A stretch of DNA of 64,000 nucleotides from Halichondria panicea (lineage: Eukaryota > Porifera > Demospongiae > Suberitida > Halichondriidae): positions 4,565,963 through 4,629,962 of the forward strand of contig NC_087382.1 of assembly GCF_963675165.1 (NCBI RefSeq), in the 5' to 3' direction. Shown piece after piece: positions 50,101-61,275 of this stretch. How positions within the stretch are numbered: the first letter of the stretch is position 1; every line of letters begins with the position of its first letter. The translations under genes were made by a program, and so were the position numbers. The notes beneath the pieces are model-generated. The model was not told the DNA's origin. It made no database searches and was given only the letters and a program-made list of their open reading frames with translations.

Positions 50101-53100
50101 AGTCCCGCCCCTCTACATGGTCAAACTCTCCCACGATAAATGCCAGGAGGTACGTGGACATGATGGGAGTGCGGGCAAACATCACTCTCTTTAGACCGCC
50201 CTCCACATCCTCACAGCTCGTCTCGTTCTGTGGGAGGAGGGGGAGTGTGTGTGAAGTAGGTGGAGTGTGTGTGTGTGTGTGCAGATCCAGAGGAGGTCCG
50301 ACAGGCGCGGTGCAGCTCAAGTAATTAGCCTCTGATTACTCTCAGCAAAAACATACGACGTGGACGGATAATTATTGTTAATTGCCTGAGCTGCACCGCG
50401 CCTGTCGTACCTCCTCTGGTGCAGATCGATTCATATAGTTGGGTGGAGGGTGACAGTATATTAATATCCCAATTTTTTTTAAAAGGCTGCTTTTTGTAAA
50501 GCAATTGAACAATTAAGCAACCTATAGTTGCTGTTAAGAGGGGTAGCTACAAATTGACCGGTTTTGACTACAACATAAATTATATAATTTTTACATCAAT
50601 TCCGCATCACAATCATGAGACTACAGTATGCTAGTACAATAGGGCAAGGTCTAGTATATTGTTGTAGAAAGACAAAGTCAGCTAGTGTAGGCTGAATGGG
50701 GTAATCAGAATGGGGGATTTCCACGGATTTCCCCACCAGTGCATAGAGTACAATAGTGAAATCATGTCATACACATGTACATGTATATCTCACTACATGT
50801 ATTAAATGTATAATTATACTCACCATGTTGGACAGAGCCACAAGGTCCTTGGGTACAATGAGGGTGACATCAAAGGAGGCCTTGATGAGCGGTTCGTCCC
50901 AGCAGGGGAGGGCCCGACGAGCATCAGCTGCCTGTGTGTGGGCAGGGGAGGGCACATGTTAGTTACACTCACAACTAGATACACACCCATCCACTCTACA
51001 TATATCTACCAACGAGTAAACATCTTTTAGTAATTTAGTAAACGTCAAGCTTTGACAAGTATACACACAAAGTAACAGATAATATTTATTGACACTCTCA
51101 CACAGCCAAACATTGACAACTGAAAAGTCACACAATACAGACTAAAACTGTTTAAAAGACAGTTGCTACAAGAACAGGAAACATATCACACTATAGACGT
51201 CTCAACAATTCTACAGACTAGACATAACACATACACTAGCTAGGTACAGTTGCAGTTATCTTTACAAAAGTTGGGTTTAACTAAAAGATACCACGGTATA
51301 AGCAGAGACATTATTACGCTGGTAAAGTAACCAGTGACTTGAAACGCTCGACCAGTGTGCCTTAGCGGACTCAAACCCTTTGCAGCTTCAGAAACACCAT
51401 ACCCCACAATTGCAAGTAGTATCAAAAGAGCTATAATAATTATCAAGCTGACACTAAGTATGAGCCAAATTCTAGCTTTCTTTTTGAGTAGAACTTTCTT
51501 GAGTAGAGCAGTGTTAATAGCTGTGATAATAGTTAATTCAAAACGAGTGAACGACAGCAGACCACCCATTACCGATAATGCCATAGTGTAATCGAAAACT
51601 AATTCGTAGCATACAGCACTTTGCTTTTGATTGTCAACAATCTCAGTGCAGTTGGTGATAGGTACCTCGTTGAAGTTGTTGTCAAGGATATAACAGTCTC
51701 GACTGGCATCACAATTTAGATCAGATTTGACAAACAAAGCGTCAGCTCCTACAGATAAAGAAAAAGCAAGCCACAGCAAAGCTTTAATGATCAATATGAA
51801 CTGGAAAAAATTTGCTTTTTCCAGCACTGGAATGTCATCAACATACACAACTTGCCGGCCCAGTTTATCAATATAAGTCACTCTTGGTATCTCTCTCAGC
51901 ACGCCTTGGTTGCTCCCATACACAACTCTAACGATGAAATTAAATAGTCCCATTAGCTCAAAGTACACAAACCATAGCTTTGAGTAGTCACATCTAAATT
52001 CAGTTTGACATTCTGCATCCTTAAATCCAACTTCAGTTTCGTTATCTTCGTTAGAATCTGCTCTACTCACTATCTCCATAATTGGTTCTAGCGTAGGTAG
52101 ACACTCGACTCTAAGTGGAGGTGTACTATATATAGTGCCTTCAACTGAGGGAGTAGGTGAGTTAGAATCCGATTTAGGCCTGCACTTGCAATTACATGTA
52201 GATGTGTGATGGCAATATTTCCCATTGCAATCTGCACATTCACATGCCTTACACTCGAGTTTCTTACACTTTTTGCAGTGACAAGTTTCACAAAGACAAG
52301 GTTCTGGAGGCTTCCTTGAACACTCATTGCATCCTGGGAAGAAATGACAGCTTTTGTAAGAGTCTTTCTTACAATCACCACCCTTGCCATTGTCACCGGA
52401 GGCCAGGGGATCACTAGCCTCAACACGATCAATACAGTCCTCACAAGCACAAGGTGTTGCTGGGTTGTCCATACATTTGAGACGGTTGCAACTAGTGCAG
52501 TGACAGTACTTGCATGCCTTAGGGCAGTAGCTGAACTCCTTGAGGGATTTTTCGAGTTGGTCTCTCTTGAAGCAGCACAAACTACACCACATACAACCTG
52601 CTATAGAAATGAAGAATCCAAAAATTATCCATATGAGGATAATGGGACCAATGTCCCAATTTAGGTAACAGCTCTCAACATGGCAGAAGCTACCCATCCT
52701 CTTAATAAGCACTATATAGCACAGAGTGAAAACTTATATATTTTTGTGCATTTATTTTGCAAAACATGCTAATGATTACGCCCACAGGAAGTTAGGACTG
52801 AATATGCAATTTTGAATCACGTGGTATAGAAACCCAGGAATGCATTATTGAATAAACTGAATTACACACATAGAATTGATACGACAGCATACAGTAAAGA
52901 AACTAAATCCCAGTCAGGGTTTCATACAGAGGGGGGGGGGGGCGCCCTGGGATTTCCCCCACCTGGAAATATGAAAAATTAATGATGTCATACCATTTCA
53001 GATAGATCTACATGTAGCTATAATGATTATTCTACGTGTATCAGTTGAGAAAAAGTCTCTTACATACATCAGGAGTGCTACATGTATATCCAATCTAGCA

Positions 53101-56100
53101 CATGGTACAGTTCAAAGTTCAGACAGGGATCACATGCATGTATACAATTATTATTATATGATACCCTTTGAAATTTAAAACTTACAACATAAGTAGTGCA
53201 TGTACATAGTGGGACCATAGATAGAGTAGAGAGGGATTGGCAACGGAAGTGGTTCACGTGATGTTTTACAATGAAGTCTATGTAGAGCTCAGAAACAATC
53301 CGTGTTTCGCTTTCTACCCGGGTAAGTTTACCAGGAAACTTATTGAGTCTAATCATGGCTAATGCATGCGTCTCAAAGACCCCTCTAACACACAAATGCC
53401 CCCTGATGGTGAGTATCATTTGGAAACGAAGAAAATAAAATCTTGATTGTCATGAAGTAGCTAGTCTAACACAGAGCAATTTTTCATGCTTGTGTTAGTT
53501 TAGCTACGTTATAGTTAGAACATGGGTACGAGGTATATATCTATGTGTTATAGTGTCCCAAAGCTCGAGGGCTTTAGCCCGAGGGATGAGGGACACTATA
53601 ACCATAGATACCGAATGCACATGTGCTAGATCCCACTTTTCATTGGCTGCCTCAGGCAAGAAGTGTATCTATAAAAGCAGCAAGCCTTAGCACAGCTTTA
53701 TTTTGAAAATGTCCTGTTCTGACAAGCTAGATGATTTCTGCTTCTCTGCTAAAAAAACCTTTGCATTGGCCTTGCTTCAACATTGGAACTAGTGACTCCA
53801 CCTTGTGCAGGAAGCGCTCTGCAACAAATGAGCCCAGCCTCCTCTTTTTTCTGCACTCAAGCCCCACCCCAGCTCAAGCTTCTCAGTAAACTGTTCTGAT
53901 CTGTACGGCTAGCTAGCAAGGAACAGCTTGCAGCAATGCTACAGTGCACTATCGTTCCCAAAAAGACACAGGAGTCTACTGAAGTAAACAATTTGAAACA
54001 TGGCTGCAGGATAGAAACAGAAGTCAGGAGGACGAAGTTGACAAATGCTACAAGTTGAAGACATACTTTCATGCTTGTGACAATGGACCCAGAACTATTA
54101 AAATCATTGGCTCTTAGTGTTCCTCGTAGAGACAAGAAAAGATACTGGGGAACTCTACCATCAACCCAGCAAACGCTATAGAAACTGGTAGTGAAAAAAC
54201 TGAACAGCCATAGCTAATTATCATGCAGCTACAGCTATTATCATTTCTGTACATTCAAAAAATTATACTTGTACTTTATACCCTCAAGCTTATAATTCCC
54301 TGGGAAACTATGAGATTATGGCTCATAATTCCCTGCTAAACACACACAAGTGGGATCTAATATGATATAGCTAAGGTTGTGTCACTAAGTAGTGTGCTGT
54401 GTCCCAACTGGCCACAAGTATTTGATGAAGTTGATGTTTAGCAGCAGAACTGCTCGTGGACTTTTTACAGACAGCAAAAACAATTCTCATGAATTCTTCA
54501 TGTTTAGACCCCACGTTGGAAGTAAGCCTCGATTAAAACCGCGGGGAAACACGGATGGTACTTCGAGGGTACCTCGTTTCCCAATCCCTCTCTACTCCAT
54601 CTATGGTGGGGCCATAGGCTCTGTACACACATGCACTAGAGGTCAATTTGAGTACCTTTTCTGCTTTGCTAAAAAAATGTTTTTTTTCCGGTGAGTTGAA
54701 GGTGTACAATGCAGTAAGAACAGTTAAGAAATAGTTTTAAGCACAAAAACCTCCAAATTGCACCTTAGACAATCATTCTGCCAAATTTTCAACAGCGTAC
54801 GGCCGTCGTCATTTCCCCCCCTTGGCTAAAAATCCTGTATGAAACCCTGCCAGTTCAATAGCTATAGACTACCTTATATAGCTAGCGGGTAATTTTCGTC
54901 GGGGTTGAACTTGAACAGCGGTAATTTTCGTAAGTAAAAATTTCGTCCAAGATGTAGCAATACTTACTTTCATCACAATCATAATCAGAAGCTACAAAAA
55001 AAATATCAAAAAATGTTGACAAGCAAACGACAGTCAGCAATATAGATTTCAGTGTCAGAGCCAAATGCAGCAAAAAAGCCTTCTCAAGAATTGGAACATT
55101 GTTTATGTAGGCAATCTCCCTACCACGGCAATCAACACTACGTAATGTTTTGATTTCTCTTAGCGGACCTAAATTTCCACCATAGAAAACATTGCCAGCT
55201 CTTAAGAGGCTATTCATTTTGAAAGTTTTTTTGAAAAAGTATTTAATATTTTTGTAAAGGCTTTTACATGAACAAGAGATGTTTCGCTCAATAGAAGAAG
55301 AACAACCTTCACAACAACCTCCACACCACAGCATGACAAACAGTATATGATAACATCACAAATACCCCAAACTTTCAAAGCCTTATGCTTTATGACACCT
55401 TTGCAGTCTTCACATCCTGGCCTAGGATGCTTTCCTTTAAATGAAGTTCCTTCCCGGCAAGAAGAGAGGATCACTCTCTAAACTGTTTGGCAGAACTAAA
55501 GACAAAGATGTTGACCTGAGGCACGAACTAGAAGCAAAGACACAGCAATCAAAGTCCATCGATTTTGCAGCACTGGAGAAAAAGAAAGATGTTGAATTGG
55601 TCGAAACATTTATTACAAGTGCACGCACTGGAGCCATCACTGCACTTTAGATGGCCACAATTACGACAATAACAGTTTCCACAAGGAGCCTCTTTGTCAC
55701 AAGTTACACTCTGCTTTTTTAGACAACAATAATGCTGGCAAAAAGGTGCTACGACAAAAACACCTATAGACACACCTCCAAAAACCCATGTTAATAAAAT
55801 AGGCAATAAATCCAACAAAAGAAACACAAGTTCCACATAACGACTCATGATAGAAGACTTTCTTGTTAGCTCTAAATTCTGCTCAAGTTGCGAATTAATG
55901 TACGTTTCTAATTACTCGCACGTGGTTTTAATGAGATTTATTGCATTTTCCAATTATCTGCGAGTACGACTCTCATTTTTGCAGAAATTAATGACCCGCA
56001 AAAATATGTCACCTTTTACAAACATCATTAAAACTGTGTGCGCCCATTTAGATCCGTGCAGAAGAGGGACAGGTCTCATTTGGTCGCTAATTACGCTATT

Positions 56101-57487
56101 AAAAGAGGCATATTCGAGTATTAAATTGACTTCAAAAATTCTGGGCACACCACTGTTAACAGTATAATTATGTGTATCCCACATACCTCAAACTGAGTGA
56201 CTCCAGCGTATCTCTCCTCATTAGGGAAGTCGGGATGAGTGTACTTGGAGCGATAGAATCCTCTCATCTGGTCGTTAAGGATACCAGTGTACTCCATGCT
56301 CACTGTCGTCTCTCCCACGGCAAGGTCAGAGGTCAACTGGAGGGTGACAGTCTCAGCTTCAACATCATACGTCACAGTTACATCTGTGGGCAGGAAGGGT
56401 GTGGGCAGGAAGGGTGTGGGCAGGAAGGGTGTGGGTAGGAGGGGAAATCATCTATTAATTGCTGTACACATTTCCCACTAGTGTATCGTAACAGCCATGT
56501 ACGTTTACCAACTAGGGTATTTCCCTTCAGTGTTGTTACATTCCACTGTAGATAGGGTGCTTTCCCTCACCCTCTTGATATCGCAATACATTTGATATTA
56601 GATAGGGTGCTTTCCCCTTATATTGCTACATAACTATGATTGTACGCTAGGTATTTTCCCTTTGTTATTATTAATAGCAACGGCTTATAAAGAGAAATCT
56701 CCTTATAAATCCTTGGTCAAAAATAAACTAGTCATGGACCATGAGTTGAAATGTTGATGAGGCAGTTGTAATCTATTGAAATTAGTTTACCACTTCTTGA
56801 AAATGAAGTATATTGCAAACCAATAAGCACACACACACACACACACATACACACACACACGCACCTTGACCTCCACACTTTGCAGAAGTAATCTCAATCT
56901 CAGCAGAGTTCAGAACAATCCGATTGGTCGATTTTTTTACCTGTAGTTTATACATACAACTTATCCACAACTACTAATCCCATTAGGAGGTATATTCATT
57001 ACTACCATTACTTCCTACAAGTTGGTACACCAAATGATACACTGAACGCAGGAAGGTATCGGATAAGATACGGTAAAGCGTATAGTTTATGATAATCTAT
57101 TAAATCCGAGACAATCAATATTCAACACTAGCACTGGAGATCACACTTTAACACCTACAGTATAATTATTAAATTATAACTGCGTAAATTGTAGTTTAAC
57201 CTCAACGCTAAAGCTTGGTCGTCCGATATCCGATAGCCTTGTATCAGCCATGTTAACTATGCATCAAAGCATGCAGCTATAGTACTAGCTCATGCAGCCA
57301 GCTCACTCACATCCATAGTGATGTCGAGTGTGCCAGTGAACTTGAACAGTTTGAGGTCTGGCCTCAGCTCCAGTTTGTAGTTGGTGGGCACTACATCAGT
57401 AGGAAGACGCTCGAATGGTTTCTTATCAGCAGCCATGGTACCAAGCACGATAAGCAGAGTAAGTAATTCTGTAGTTGTAGCTTGCAA
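41109..57487 (-). CDS. NPEPPS: Puromycin-sensitive aminopeptidase, complete 19-exon gene
   Basis: Cytosolic M1 zinc aminopeptidase that trims peptides from the N terminus. Exons, 5' to 3': 57487-57311, 56940-56865, 56383-56187, 50931-50824, 50227-50033, 49779-49649, 49258-49153, 48899-48726, 45864-45760, 45615-45555, 45501-45392, 45045-44982, 44886-44753, 44105-43977, 43681-43462, 42986-42787, 42326-42219, 41694-41539, 41288-41109. All junctions are GT/AG and the phases join into 876 codons, close to the 875 of the human short form. Visible motifs: GAMEN (residues 284-288), HEIAH (320-324) and Glu343, giving HEXXH-x18-E, plus the catalytic-type Tyr in ISYAKG (about 406). The first Met adds a short hydrophobic leader; a second Met at 57436 starts [12 protein letters not shown], the usual PSA start, and is the likelier cytosolic start. 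Intron 3 (5.2 kb) houses another gene. Exons 15-19 are nearly identical to those of the copy at 16-18.6 kb, so reads will map ambiguously. Confidence 0.93.
46211..46402. repeat. 19-bp minisatellite, ten copies, unit B only
   Basis: Unit TGCATGAGCATCAGGTCCA; first and last copies read CAAGTCCA and the eight middle ones CAGGTCCA. Unit A has a single copy near 22248. Confidence 0.9.
46620..47923. mobile_element. Tc1/IS630-like transposon remnant, unit B only
   Basis: 1304 bp with inverted ends CAAGAGTATA and complement, similarity continuing about 50 bp inward, flanked by 7-bp repeats GTATTAT. Absent from unit A near 22500. Plus-strand 47637-47759 encodes a helix-turn-helix-like piece ([19 protein letters not shown] then PSTVCRIVH) typical of Tc1/mariner/IS630 transposases, then stops. 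A 270-bp inverted repeat (46676-46945) with three direct copies of a GTGGGTGAT-containing motif is nested inside. Confidence 0.6.
50288..50418. mobile_element. CAGAGGAGG foldback in PSA intron 4
   Basis: 131 bp, ends cagaggaggtccgacaggcg and near complement, exact 9-bp duplication GTGCAGATC (50279-50287 and 50419-50427). Units A and B have the empty site (about 1359 and 26428). Confidence 0.82.
51240..52697 (-). CDS. Cys-rich multipass membrane protein nested in PSA intron 3
   Basis: Diverged single copy of the family, 485 residues from [10 protein letters not shown] (the frame opens five codons earlier). It lies wholly inside intron 3 of the intact PSA gene, same strand, without introns of its own. 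The N-terminal hydrophobic segment, both C-H-C-x2-C-x2-L-x-C motifs ([22 protein letters not shown]), the conserved [20 protein letters not shown] segment and the C-terminal membrane segments are kept. The central linker is shorter and different, and the membrane segments have drifted while staying hydrophobic. That pattern (open frame, conserved core, conservative drift) argues for a functional protein. Family and function are unknown to me. Confidence 0.75.
   Translation of the reverse strand: MGSFCHVESCYLNWDIGPIILIWIIFGFFISIAGCMWCSLCCFKRDQLEKSLKEFSYCPKACKYCHCTSCNRLKCMDNPATPCACEDCIDRVEASDPLASGDNGKGGDCKKDSYKSCHFFPGCNECSRKPPEPCLCETCHCKKCKKLECKACECADCNGKYCHHTSTCNCKCRPKSDSNSPTPSVEGTIYSTPPLRVECLPTLEPIMEIVSRADSNEDNETEVGFKDAECQTEFRCDYSKLWFVYFELMGLFNFIVRVVYGSNQGVLREIPRVTYIDKLGRQVVYVDDIPVLEKANFFQFILIIKALLWLAFSLSVGADALFVKSDLNCDASRDCYILDNNFNEVPITNCTEIVDNQKQSAVCYELVFDYTMALSVMGGLLSFTRFELTIITAINTALLKKVLLKKKARIWLILSVSLIIIIALLILLAIVGYGVSEAAKGLSPLRHTGRAFQVTGYFTSVIMSLLIPWYLLVKPNFCKDNCNCT
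52915..54849. mobile_element. 1.9-kb inverted-repeat element in PSA intron 3
   Basis: Ends CAGGGTTTCATACAG and its complement, flanked by CCAGT direct repeats (52910-52914 and 54850-54854). The 5-bp duplication and CAGGG start resemble the element at 235-839, so a hAT-like origin is possible. Inner inverted pieces lie near 53214-53245 and 54575-54605. No transposase frame recognised; open frames inside look accidental. It may have removed the 3' part of the Cys-rich relative at 54882. Confidence 0.65.
53538..53610. mobile_element. Small hairpin nested in 1.9-kb element
   Basis: Arms TATCTATGTGTTATAGTGTCCC-like at 53538 and the complement ending 53610, loop containing CTCGAGGGCTTTAGCCC. Probably a nested MITE or an end-related structure. 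Confidence 0.5.
54882..55848 (-). pseudogene. Broken, diverged Cys-rich membrane protein relative
   Basis: Three minus-strand pieces in different frames follow the family layout. 55848-55549 has the N-terminal hydrophobic segment and [11 protein letters not shown]. The frame at 55474 has a short PGCEDCKG piece matching the family PGCDEC. 55334-54882 matches the conserved core ([33 protein letters not shown]). The C-terminal third is missing; the homology stops near the transposon end at 54849. It is much more diverged than the other copies, so it is an older relative. It could instead be a spliced gene, but no convincing donor/acceptor pair joins the pieces. Confidence 0.6.
56386..56445. repeat. 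15-bp repeats in PSA intron 2
   Basis: GTGGGCAGGAAGGGT, about four copies, directly upstream of the exon 3 acceptor on the minus strand, where the complement is CCCACACCCTTCCTGC-like and supplies the pyrimidine tract. Confidence 0.75.
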
Positions 57488-57616
57488 GAGTTAAAAGCAC
57501 GAGGTTGTGGGGGTCCACCTAATTAGCCTAGATGCGTTGGTGGCTAGACTTGTTCACACGCCCATTTCCGCTCCTGAATGAAGGAAGCTAAAGTTCATTA
57601 TTTCTCATTATTTTGG

Positions 57617-57688
57617 GGTGTGTCCTAGATTAATGAGCCACACCCATTGTATATCAGGGTGTGGTCTACAATTAATGAGTTACACCCA
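57617..57688. promoter_or_regulatory. CACACCC-bearing double repeat upstream of PSA
   Basis: Two imperfect copies of GGTGTG-x-TCTA-x-ATTAATGAG-x-ACACCCA at 57617-57646 and 57658-57688, 130-200 bp upstream of the PSA start. CACCC boxes can bind Krueppel-like factors, but no TATA box or initiator is evident, so a promoter role is only a guess. Confidence 0.25.
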
Positions 57689-58045
57689 TCCACATGGCAA
57701 AATAGAACTCAATTACTGATGATGTAATGTTTGTTTGTGCATGAAATTATTAAAATATTGCACTGTCAGCATAATGAATAATGAATAATGACCCCATGGC
57801 CTCATCAATTTTCAAAAACTAAGAAACTACTGCAGAGCCTCCAAGTATACGGTTTTTTCCGTATTTATACGGATTTCTGTCTTCTAATACGTTATACGGA
57901 ATTAACTGCAAAAATACGGATATACATGTAGATCTAGAAGACTAGAAGTGACCATTTGTCAGCTTACAGAATAAGTTAACCTTGAAGGCCGGTGAAGGAG
58001 GCTAACACAACACCAGTGCCAGTGCCATAATGTCATATCTTGATC

Positions 58046-58141
58046 TAGCCTCGATCCCAGGCCGATCCGTCTCCAATTGAACGCTAGGTCGCCTACTACC
58101 TAGCGTTCAATTGAAGACGGATCTGCCTGGGATCGAGGCTA
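58046..58141. mobile_element. TAGCCTCG foldback upstream of PSA
   Basis: 96-bp near-perfect hairpin with TAGCCTCGATCCCAGGC ends. Unlike its relatives it has no obvious 9-bp flanking duplication, so one flank may have been lost or rearranged. Confidence 0.72.
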
Positions 58142-58335
58142 GAGTTCATTAGTACAACTAAGTCACATGCAATTATACACAAATACTTGATTCTGCATGG
58201 CGTATAGTTATAGTGTGACAAAGAAACAGAAAGAGGCTAATACAAATCTCTACTATAGTATGCATTTCAGCTAAATGTACTCAGTCAGGCATGCATGACT
58301 CAGCTGTATATGCACACAACACTGTTATACATGCA

Positions 58336-59660
58336 CTATTGATAATATACACCACTATCACCAGATGCAGATGAGTTTGGAATAGATAGCTCATCATCAG
58401 CGTCTCTAGAATCAGTTTGGTCGTCTTGCACTGCTGGAGCTACAAAAGGTGGTGCCTCTCCAGATATTTCCTTGCTCTGTGCCTCCTCAATTTCTGGTGA
58501 CTTGTGGATTTTTCCCTCAAGTTTTGGCACTGAAGTGTGCATGAGTATTATATAATTACGTCACATTGAATTAATAAGATACATGCATGCAGATTCTTAG
58601 CCTTCACAAGGCCTCAAAAAAGGATGCATGAGGCTAGCAGATTCTATACTATTAATAGTAGCTAAATATGGAGTTATAGACTACACAGTTACAGCCCTGT
58701 AATGCAATTGATGCAGTGTTGAATACGCCTTGCCCAATTATGCTACATTACTTTTGAGACTAATAGGTGCAGTGGAGCATTGAGCATTATGCTAACAATT
58801 TTTACCAAATGTTAGTAGAAAGTATTTATGGCTAGACTGGCTAGTAGTAGTGGCTACTGAGTATATACGTATGGAAGGTGCTAGTATAGTATTACTAGAT
58901 CAGTTGACTCTTCACCAATATAGTTCCTTATAGAAGGTTATATATAGCTATAGAAGCGTCAGTGATGTTGCAGTATAATTCTCGTTGATGATTTTTATTG
59001 AGACTAATGGGTAATTATTAAAGACTATTTAGTAAGACTAGTATACCGTATAGCGGGTAATTTTCGGGGGACAAAATATTCGTGGTTCAGCAATATTGAG
59101 ACATTTTGTGGGTAATATTTTCGTGGTTGCTGCTTGCACTGCAGGTAAAGGTAGGCAAGGTCGCTTCATTTGTGGGTAAAATATTCGTGGTCAGACCTCC
59201 AACCACGAAAACCACGAATATTTTGCCCCACGAAAATTACACGCTATACAGTATAGGTACAATGCATGAGACTTGCATGGAGACTAGACTAATAGGCAAA
59301 ATTTTGAGCATAATTTGGCAAGGCCTATAGTGTTGAATTGTATGCACTATTATAATGCTCTCTGTGGTCAATTTTGACATGGCAATAGCTATATATATAT
59401 ACTGCATGCAGGGCTTATTGCAATATTTTGCTGTATGACAACCAACCTGTATTAAAAACCACAGTTGGGGGAGGTTTCGCTCCAGTACTAGCACTGGCAA
59501 CCACCCCCATCCCACCCCCAAGAACTGCTCCGATCACAGCACCAGCACCTGCTGCAAGGCCAAATGATGGAATGCCAGCAGCAAGAGCACCAATCAAACC
59601 CCCAATTGTGGCACCCATACCGCCACTAGCTACTCCAACAGCAATCTTCTTTTTTTCCAT
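58336..59660 (-). CDS. Glycine-zipper membrane protein, two exons
   Basis: Exon 1 (59660-59447) starts MEKKKIAVGVASGG and continues with a long Gly/Ala-rich hydrophobic stretch (GATIGGLIGALAAG, GAVIGAVLGGGMG) of glycine-zipper type, likely one or two membrane hairpins. Exon 2 (58529-58336) is a hydrophilic acidic tail (PEIEEAQSKEISGE, DSRDADDELSIP). The donor at 59446 and acceptor at 58530 join in phase, giving about 135 residues. The frame is open further upstream to a Met at 59786, so the start is uncertain. I do not recognise the family. The gene lies upstream of PSA on the same strand, about 0.85 kb from it. Confidence 0.55.
59046..59251. mobile_element. CCGTATAGCGGG element in glycine-zipper gene intron-side DNA
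   Basis: 206 bp, inverted ends CCGTATAGCGGGTAATTTTC and complement with drift, TA-rich flanks. Same family as 22784-23037. It lies in the intron of the two-exon gene. Confidence 0.65.
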
Positions 59661-59786
59661 TTCTCTTTCTTTTGCTCGATTTACTGTTGTCGCAGTGTAA
59701 ATCGACTGTCTATAGACTATAGCAAGACGTCTGTTGCAGCTAGTGTGTATAGAATCAGAGGATTGGAAAAACAGCTCGTGATCCAA

Positions 59787-60600
59787 TGTATTGCACTTGG
59801 GAATTCTGACCCCATGCTGCGTGTTGCATTCCTCGGTACGACACAGTCACATATCCAGCCAAAAAGATTATGAATCTCATTAACTTGTGCATGATATCAT
59901 TCAAGACACTTTGATAGTGGATATAATTATGGTTTGGCGTGTACCTTTCAAGAAACACACTTTGAAACAAAACTGCTGTGCATCTCCAGTAGTGTATAAG
60001 GATAAAACAGATAATCACTGTCGACTAAGCCGCATGTGCGAAGAGTATCTATATAATTATGTACATGCAATGCTGTTGCAAGAATTTTCTTCGGTGCTCA
60101 ATTGCTCATTCAGGTGTCTCACAACTCATATACTGATAATGCATGGGGAATTTCATTCGACCTTGATATAGGGTTCTTCAGTTAGCTCAGTGATCGATAA
60201 TCATATGAATTGTAAGTCTACAACATAATTATATACTGCCAAGGAATGAAAAGCCACTGCATGAGCATGGGACCAGGGTGCCCCAAAAACGATATCCAGT
60301 CACTAGTTGACTTGCATTATTTTTGTCAACAAACCACCAGTTAAAATTATGCACCACTTATTTATCTTCGGCCAAGGCTAATTCGGGGTAAGAGTGAGCG
60401 TTGCATTGTCCCAGGCCAATTAAAATAAGCGACCTGGGACCAAAGCTAAGTGAGCGCAGGCCGGCCTACATAATGATGACAACTGTAACTAACTGAAGGA
60501 CTTAAAAGGCGTACACAAATACCACACACATTCCACATACATATATATACTCATGAATGCTATGCCTGCATGCATGATTGAATATTAGATGCATGTGGGT
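59787..60600. other. Gene-poor stretch upstream of glycine-zipper gene
   Basis: No gene supported. A degraded inverted repeat (CCAGGCCAATT near 60408, GACCTGGGACC near 60430) is the only structure seen. Confidence 0.4.
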
Positions 60601-60624
60601 GTGCATAGTAAGTTGCTATTATAC

Positions 60625-60682
60625 TAGCCTCGAGACCAGGCCGATTAAAATACGTATTTTAATCGGCCTGGATTCGAGGCTA
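60625..60682. mobile_element. TAGCCTCG foldback, right flank
   Basis: 58-bp hairpin, exact 9-bp duplication CTATTATAC (60616-60624 and 60683-60691). Confidence 0.78.
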
Positions 60683-60870
60683 CTATTATACCAACAAAAT
60701 GTGGTTTTTGCATTTATGGTCTAATTTATTCATGGTCTGATGGTTTGATAGTTTGCTAGAGACACTCCCCGGCCTGTCTCCTCTCAAGAAAGAGCAGCAG
60801 TATTAATACGTGTGTGGGATTTTCCCCAGGATCAAATGGGTGTGGTTTAGTGCCAGCTTCTCACTGCACG

Positions 60871-61074
60871 AGTATATGATAGAGAAGAGAGTATCGAACG
60901 TAGGCATACTGTACATCAGATGTATGCGGAGAGTAACGTGACTTCCTGTATCTGTCACAAGCTTGTAATTTGCACACTGACCAATCCAAGTGTGGGTGAT
61001 GTAATCTATCAAGTACATCACCCACACTTGGATGGGTTGATAGATTATATCACCCACGCTTGGATTTCAACCAT
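60871..61074. mobile_element. Relative of the 46620 element end
   Basis: Starts with the same run as 46630 onward (AGAGTATCGAACGTAGGCAT) and contains the GTGGGTGATGTAATCTA motif in both orientations. A deleted, non-autonomous relative of the unit-B transposon. Confidence 0.55.
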
Positions 61075-61275
61075 TGAGACTAATTATACACCTATACATT
61101 TATACCAGTGAAACCTGTCCTATATTGTAACACACCATCCACTCTGTGGGGGGGGGGGTAGCATGTTCAATGCATTTAATTAGGAATCTCCCCAGAGAAA
61201 GCCACTATACTTAAAACGCATCTGTGCAATTTGTTACTGTATGTCTGAGTGGATGGATATGGTCACCACGCTGGT

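Noticed and set aside
55441-55650. Plus-strand 69-codon frame ([14 protein letters not shown]) over the broken Cys-rich relative
   Set aside because: Composition looks protein-like, but it overlaps antisense to a recognisable family segment and has no splice or homologue support.
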